A stretch of DNA of 6,850 bases from Bacteroidota bacterium. GTDB lineage: Bacteria > Bacteroidota > Ignavibacteria > UBA10030. Positions within the stretch are counted from its first letter, which is position 1; each line of letters begins with the position of its first letter. The stretch lies in NCBI GenBank assembly GCA_003519375.1, contig DOWV01000382.1, forward strand, positions 1 through 6,850, written 5' to 3'. Below, one piece after another: positions 3,998 to 6,850 of this stretch. A program made the position numbers and the translations under genes. The notes under the pieces were generated by a model. That model saw nothing but the letters and a program-made list of their open reading frames with translations. It did not search any database and was not told the DNA's origin.

Positions 3998-6838
3998 CAG
4001 ACTCAGACCGGAAAGATCAAGGTCGTGAGTGTGCCCGATAGGTACAAGTCGGCGAACAAAAATCAATCGACCACAAGCCTTAAGTCGGTAGGCGTTGGCA
4101 GCCGTGTTGTGTTGGCCCCGAAAGTTTTCGCAGGCACGGGGACCAAGAGCGCGGATACTGTTATCGCAGTAACAAGTGCCACATGGACTTTGACGAGTCC
4201 TTACGGGGCTTCAAAGACGATTCAGGACACGGCAGCCGGTCTGAACGGAAAGATTGTCTATTTCGTTCCTGACACAGTCGGTGACTGGACTGTGACGATG
4301 ACTGCAACGACGGTCTTAGGAACAACGGCCTCCGTTGAAACCAAGATCACCGCTGCGAAGTTCATAGGTGCCGGTATCAGCATGGCGACCACGCAATCTG
4401 TTCCCGATGGCTGCGCCTGTCACCTTGTCGATCCGACGAAATTCTCGACGTGGTCAAAGACAAACCACGCGACTGCGGTGAAGCGTAAGACAACAGACCC
4501 GACAGGACATTTTTCATTCAACTGCTTTTCGTGTCACTCCGTCGGCTATGATGGGCTGACGACAAGCGGCAACGACGGATTCGATGATGTTGCGAAGGCC
4601 GAAGGTTTCACAGCGGTTCCGGCAAACGGTCCCGGTGTTTTTGACACGCTCGTTGCAAAGTACCCGAAGTCAATGGCCAAGACGGGCATCCAGTGCGAGA
4701 ACTGCCACGGTCCGGCCGGCGAGCACAAGGCTTCGTTCCCGAAAGCCGGAGACAACAAGCTTGACGAATCCCTTTCGTCGGATGTGTGCGCACCGTGCCA
4801 TTTCTCCAGTGACCGCCATGGAAAAGGATTTGCATGGTCTGGGTCAGGCCACGCGAAATCCGTGAACCCGTCCGGGAGCGCGAGGGAAATGAGTCTCGAC
4901 CGGCCCTTCTGCAACCGGTGTCACACGGCACAAGGGTACATCAACTCCACCGTGAGAGGAAAGCCTGAACCTGTTCCGGCATCCAGCACGGATGCGTTAT
5001 GGCCAGATCCGCAGCCAATCACATGCGCGGCTTGCCACGATCCTCATGATGGATCAAACGAGATGCAGCTTCGCACCAAGACCGTAGCGGATGCTTGCCT
5101 CGGTTGCCACGTCGTTCGTTTGAGCACCAGCGGTTTGCATGCATCACATCAGGGCTCAATGCTTGTCGGCGCGAATGCCACTCCGATGGGTCCCGAAATT
5201 CTCCGAACATACTTGACGGCTCCGACTGGTACAGAGCAGGAATACAATGCCAGAAAAGGGCTCTGGAGCGGCTGGGAATTGCCGGGATATACCTACGAGA
5301 ATTCTTCCCACAGCAATATTCAGGAGCGTTGCGTAACGTGCCATATGGCCAAGTCACCTTCATTCATTGCTGCCGAGGCCGCGAATTTCTCCAAGGCTGA
5401 TACAATGATGAACAAGCTTGGCGGTCACACCTTCAACGTCGTCACGACCTGGATTGCGGGAACAGATACGACCGAGGTCCTCAATACCACAGGATGCGCT
5501 GAGTGCCATGGGACGGTGTCGATGGAGTTTGTCGAAAAAACGCAGGACAAGACGAACCAACTCCTGACAACTCTCTACGCTCTCCTGCCGAAGCGCGACT
5601 CGACATTCACCTCGACGTACCCAACTGGCCGCCCCAGCTACTTCACGGACACCGTTGCGTTCCAGACGTTGACAAAAGCCCCGTCGAGTTCAAAGCGCAA
5701 GCTGACGGATCTCGACAGGGCCGCTGTCTACAATTACTATTTCGTGTATAACGAACCGAGCCGCGGCGTTCACAACTTCAACTACGCCAAAGGTCTCTTG
5801 ACGTCTTCCATTGAACAATTGAGACTCGCCGCCGGTGCGGCCAGCATCGTGTCGGTGAAGGATGTTCCGTTCGACAACGGCAAACGCGTCCAGGTGATCT
5901 GGAATGCGTTCCCGTCTGAGAGCTGGAGCTACAACACCGTGATCAACTACGGTGTGTGGAGAAAAGATCCGATGCTGCCGGGCCTGAGCTCGGTGAAGAA
6001 GGTGAAGACTTTCACAGAGATGATGCAAGTGACGGGCCAGGGAAGCCAGGTTATCTTGGGTGGAAGTGTGTGGTCGTATGTCGGCGCAGTTCCGGCAACA
6101 GGTTTGACGCAGTACTCGTACGTTGCACCGACGCTGTTCGACTCCACGAAAGTTTCAGGTCAACACTGGACGGTGCTCTACGTCGCAGGCTACTCGAAGG
6201 ATAACGCGGTGGTGTATTCGACGCAGCCCGACAGCGGATTCTCATCGGACAACGTTTCACCGCTTGCTCCATCCGGGATCTCCGCATCGTTCACGACTAA
6301 TACAGTCGCGCTGAAGTGGAAGGCGAACGCCGAGGAAGACGTGTATCAATATGCTGTCTACCGCGGCACGACGGCAACCTTCACTCCATCCGGCACGACG
6401 GCGATCGCAAAAGTGCGAATCCCCGAGTATCGCGATGCGGTAACGCAGACCGGTGTCACGTACTACTACAAGATCAGCGCGCTTGATGTTGCCGGCAATG
6501 AGAGCAACTTCGGAGCGGTGAGCGTCGTGACAGGCATTGTGAGCGAGAGCGGAATTCCGACTGAGTTCTCGCTGACTCAGAACTACCCGAATCCGTTTAA
6601 CCCAACGACCGAGATCGGCTTCAACGTACCGAAGACCGGATACGTGAAACTCGTAATATATGGTCTGTCCGGTGAGGTCGTGGCCACGCTCGTCAACCAG
6701 TCGATGTCTCCAGGGACCTACCGGGTAACATGGAACGGTCGAACGGATGATGGTCGTTCAGTGGCGAGCGGAGCGTACTTCTACCATCTGCAGGGAGAAG
6801 GATTCGCTGCAACGAAGAAGATGACATTGATGAAGTGA
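3926..6838 (+). CDS. Secreted multiheme cytochrome c with Ig-like and FN3-like domains and type IX sorting tail
   Basis: The protein has 970 residues from the ATG at 3926. Residues 1-24 are a Sec signal peptide (AVA before Q25). Residues about 25-150 look like an Ig/PKD-type beta domain (SATWTLTSPYG, GDWTVTMTAT). Eight CXXCH haem sites lie at residues 200, 257, 288, 329, 367, 391, 469 and 524, preceded by an odd CXCH at 163. The core resembles cytochrome c554-like proteins: W-S-K-T-N-H after the first site, CENCHGPAGEH, CNRCHTAQGY, CAACHDPHD and CVTCHMAK. A helical segment ending in SRGVHNFNYAKGLL (H616) recalls the C-terminal helices of multihaem reductases, where such a histidine can ligate haem. 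Two FN3-like domains (about 645-775 and 779-870) and the sorting tail (877-970) follow. It is likely a surface-exposed electron carrier held on beta-domain spacers. There is no sign of a catalytic haem lacking a histidine ligand, so an enzyme role is not supported. Confidence 0.96.
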   Translation: MKRFVRGFALFLLSCSILTSLAVAQTQTGKIKVVSVPDRYKSANKNQSTTSLKSVGVGSRVVLAPKVFAGTGTKSADTVIAVTSATWTLTSPYGASKTIQDTAAGLNGKIVYFVPDTVGDWTVTMTATTVLGTTASVETKITAAKFIGAGISMATTQSVPDGCACHLVDPTKFSTWSKTNHATAVKRKTTDPTGHFSFNCFSCHSVGYDGLTTSGNDGFDDVAKAEGFTAVPANGPGVFDTLVAKYPKSMAKTGIQCENCHGPAGEHKASFPKAGDNKLDESLSSDVCAPCHFSSDRHGKGFAWSGSGHAKSVNPSGSAREMSLDRPFCNRCHTAQGYINSTVRGKPEPVPASSTDALWPDPQPITCAACHDPHDGSNEMQLRTKTVADACLGCHVVRLSTSGLHASHQGSMLVGANATPMGPEILRTYLTAPTGTEQEYNARKGLWSGWELPGYTYENSSHSNIQERCVTCHMAKSPSFIAAEAANFSKADTMMNKLGGHTFNVVTTWIAGTDTTEVLNTTGCAECHGTVSMEFVEKTQDKTNQLLTTLYALLPKRDSTFTSTYPTGRPSYFTDTVAFQTLTKAPSSSKRKLTDLDRAAVYNYYFVYNEPSRGVHNFNYAKGLLTSSIEQLRLAAGAASIVSVKDVPFDNGKRVQVIWNAFPSESWSYNTVINYGVWRKDPMLPGLSSVKKVKTFTEMMQVTGQGSQVILGGSVWSYVGAVPATGLTQYSYVAPTLFDSTKVSGQHWTVLYVAGYSKDNAVVYSTQPDSGFSSDNVSPLAPSGISASFTTNTVALKWKANAEEDVYQYAVYRGTTATFTPSGTTAIAKVRIPEYRDAVTQTGVTYYYKISALDVAGNESNFGAVSVVTGIVSESGIPTEFSLTQNYPNPFNPTTEIGFNVPKTGYVKLVIYGLSGEVVATLVNQSMSPGTYRVTWNGRTDDGRSVASGAYFYHLQGEGFAATKKMTLMK
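6554..6835 (+). other. C-terminal type IX sorting / FlgD-Ig-like tail of the second cytochrome
   Basis: Residues 877-970 begin with IPTEFSLTQNYPNPFNP and end with KKMTLMK, with VKLVIYGLSGE, VTWNGRTDDG and ASGAYFYHL between. The length is identical to the tail of the first cytochrome and about two thirds of the residues match. The upstream haem regions of the two proteins cannot be aligned as easily by eye, so the tails may be kept alike by their shared secretion machinery or by recombination. Confidence 0.9.
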
Positions 6839-6850
6839 GTGCCAAGCAAA

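Overview
The window holds two large, parallel, plus-strand genes for secreted multiheme c-type cytochromes (599-3484 and 3926-6838). Each sits between its own promoter-like element and its own intrinsic terminator. Both proteins have a Sec signal peptide, about nine haem-attachment motifs, and a 94-residue C-terminal tail of the 'QNYPNPFNP' type (type IX secretion sorting / FlgD-Ig-like). That tail suggests Ignavibacteria or a relative in the Bacteroidota-Chlorobi group. It also occurs in some other FCB-type and candidate phyla, so the phylum is an inference.

Layout: 1-58 is the transcript end of an upstream gene that must stop at or before the window start; 59-100 is its terminator; 101-598 is intergenic, with an AT-rich conserved promoter-like block (279-316) and a long, hairpin-rich leader (317-598). 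The first cytochrome (961 aa) has an N-terminal c554/DmsE-like multihaem region, then a DOMON-like ethylbenzene-dehydrogenase-type (EB_dh) haem-b domain, then the sorting tail. A 441-bp intergenic region follows (terminator 3545-3586, conserved block 3772-3809). The second cytochrome (970 aa from ATG 3926) has an Ig-like N-terminal domain, a multihaem core, two fibronectin-III-like domains and the sorting tail. Twelve bases follow it.

The two intergenic regions are paralogous almost base for base around the promoter-like block, and their terminators share a stem that covaries. The locus therefore looks like a tandem array of co-regulated but separately transcribed cytochrome genes. The upstream neighbour was probably another member.

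Inferred joint role: the proteins are matured in the periplasm by c-type haem attachment, exported across the outer membrane by type IX secretion, and act as surface or extracellular electron carriers. No substrate can be read from the sequence. The most unusual points are three non-canonical haem motifs (two CX3CH, one CXCH), the shared promoter-like element, a short post-stop block with a codon-like substitution pattern, and the unshared long leader of the first gene.
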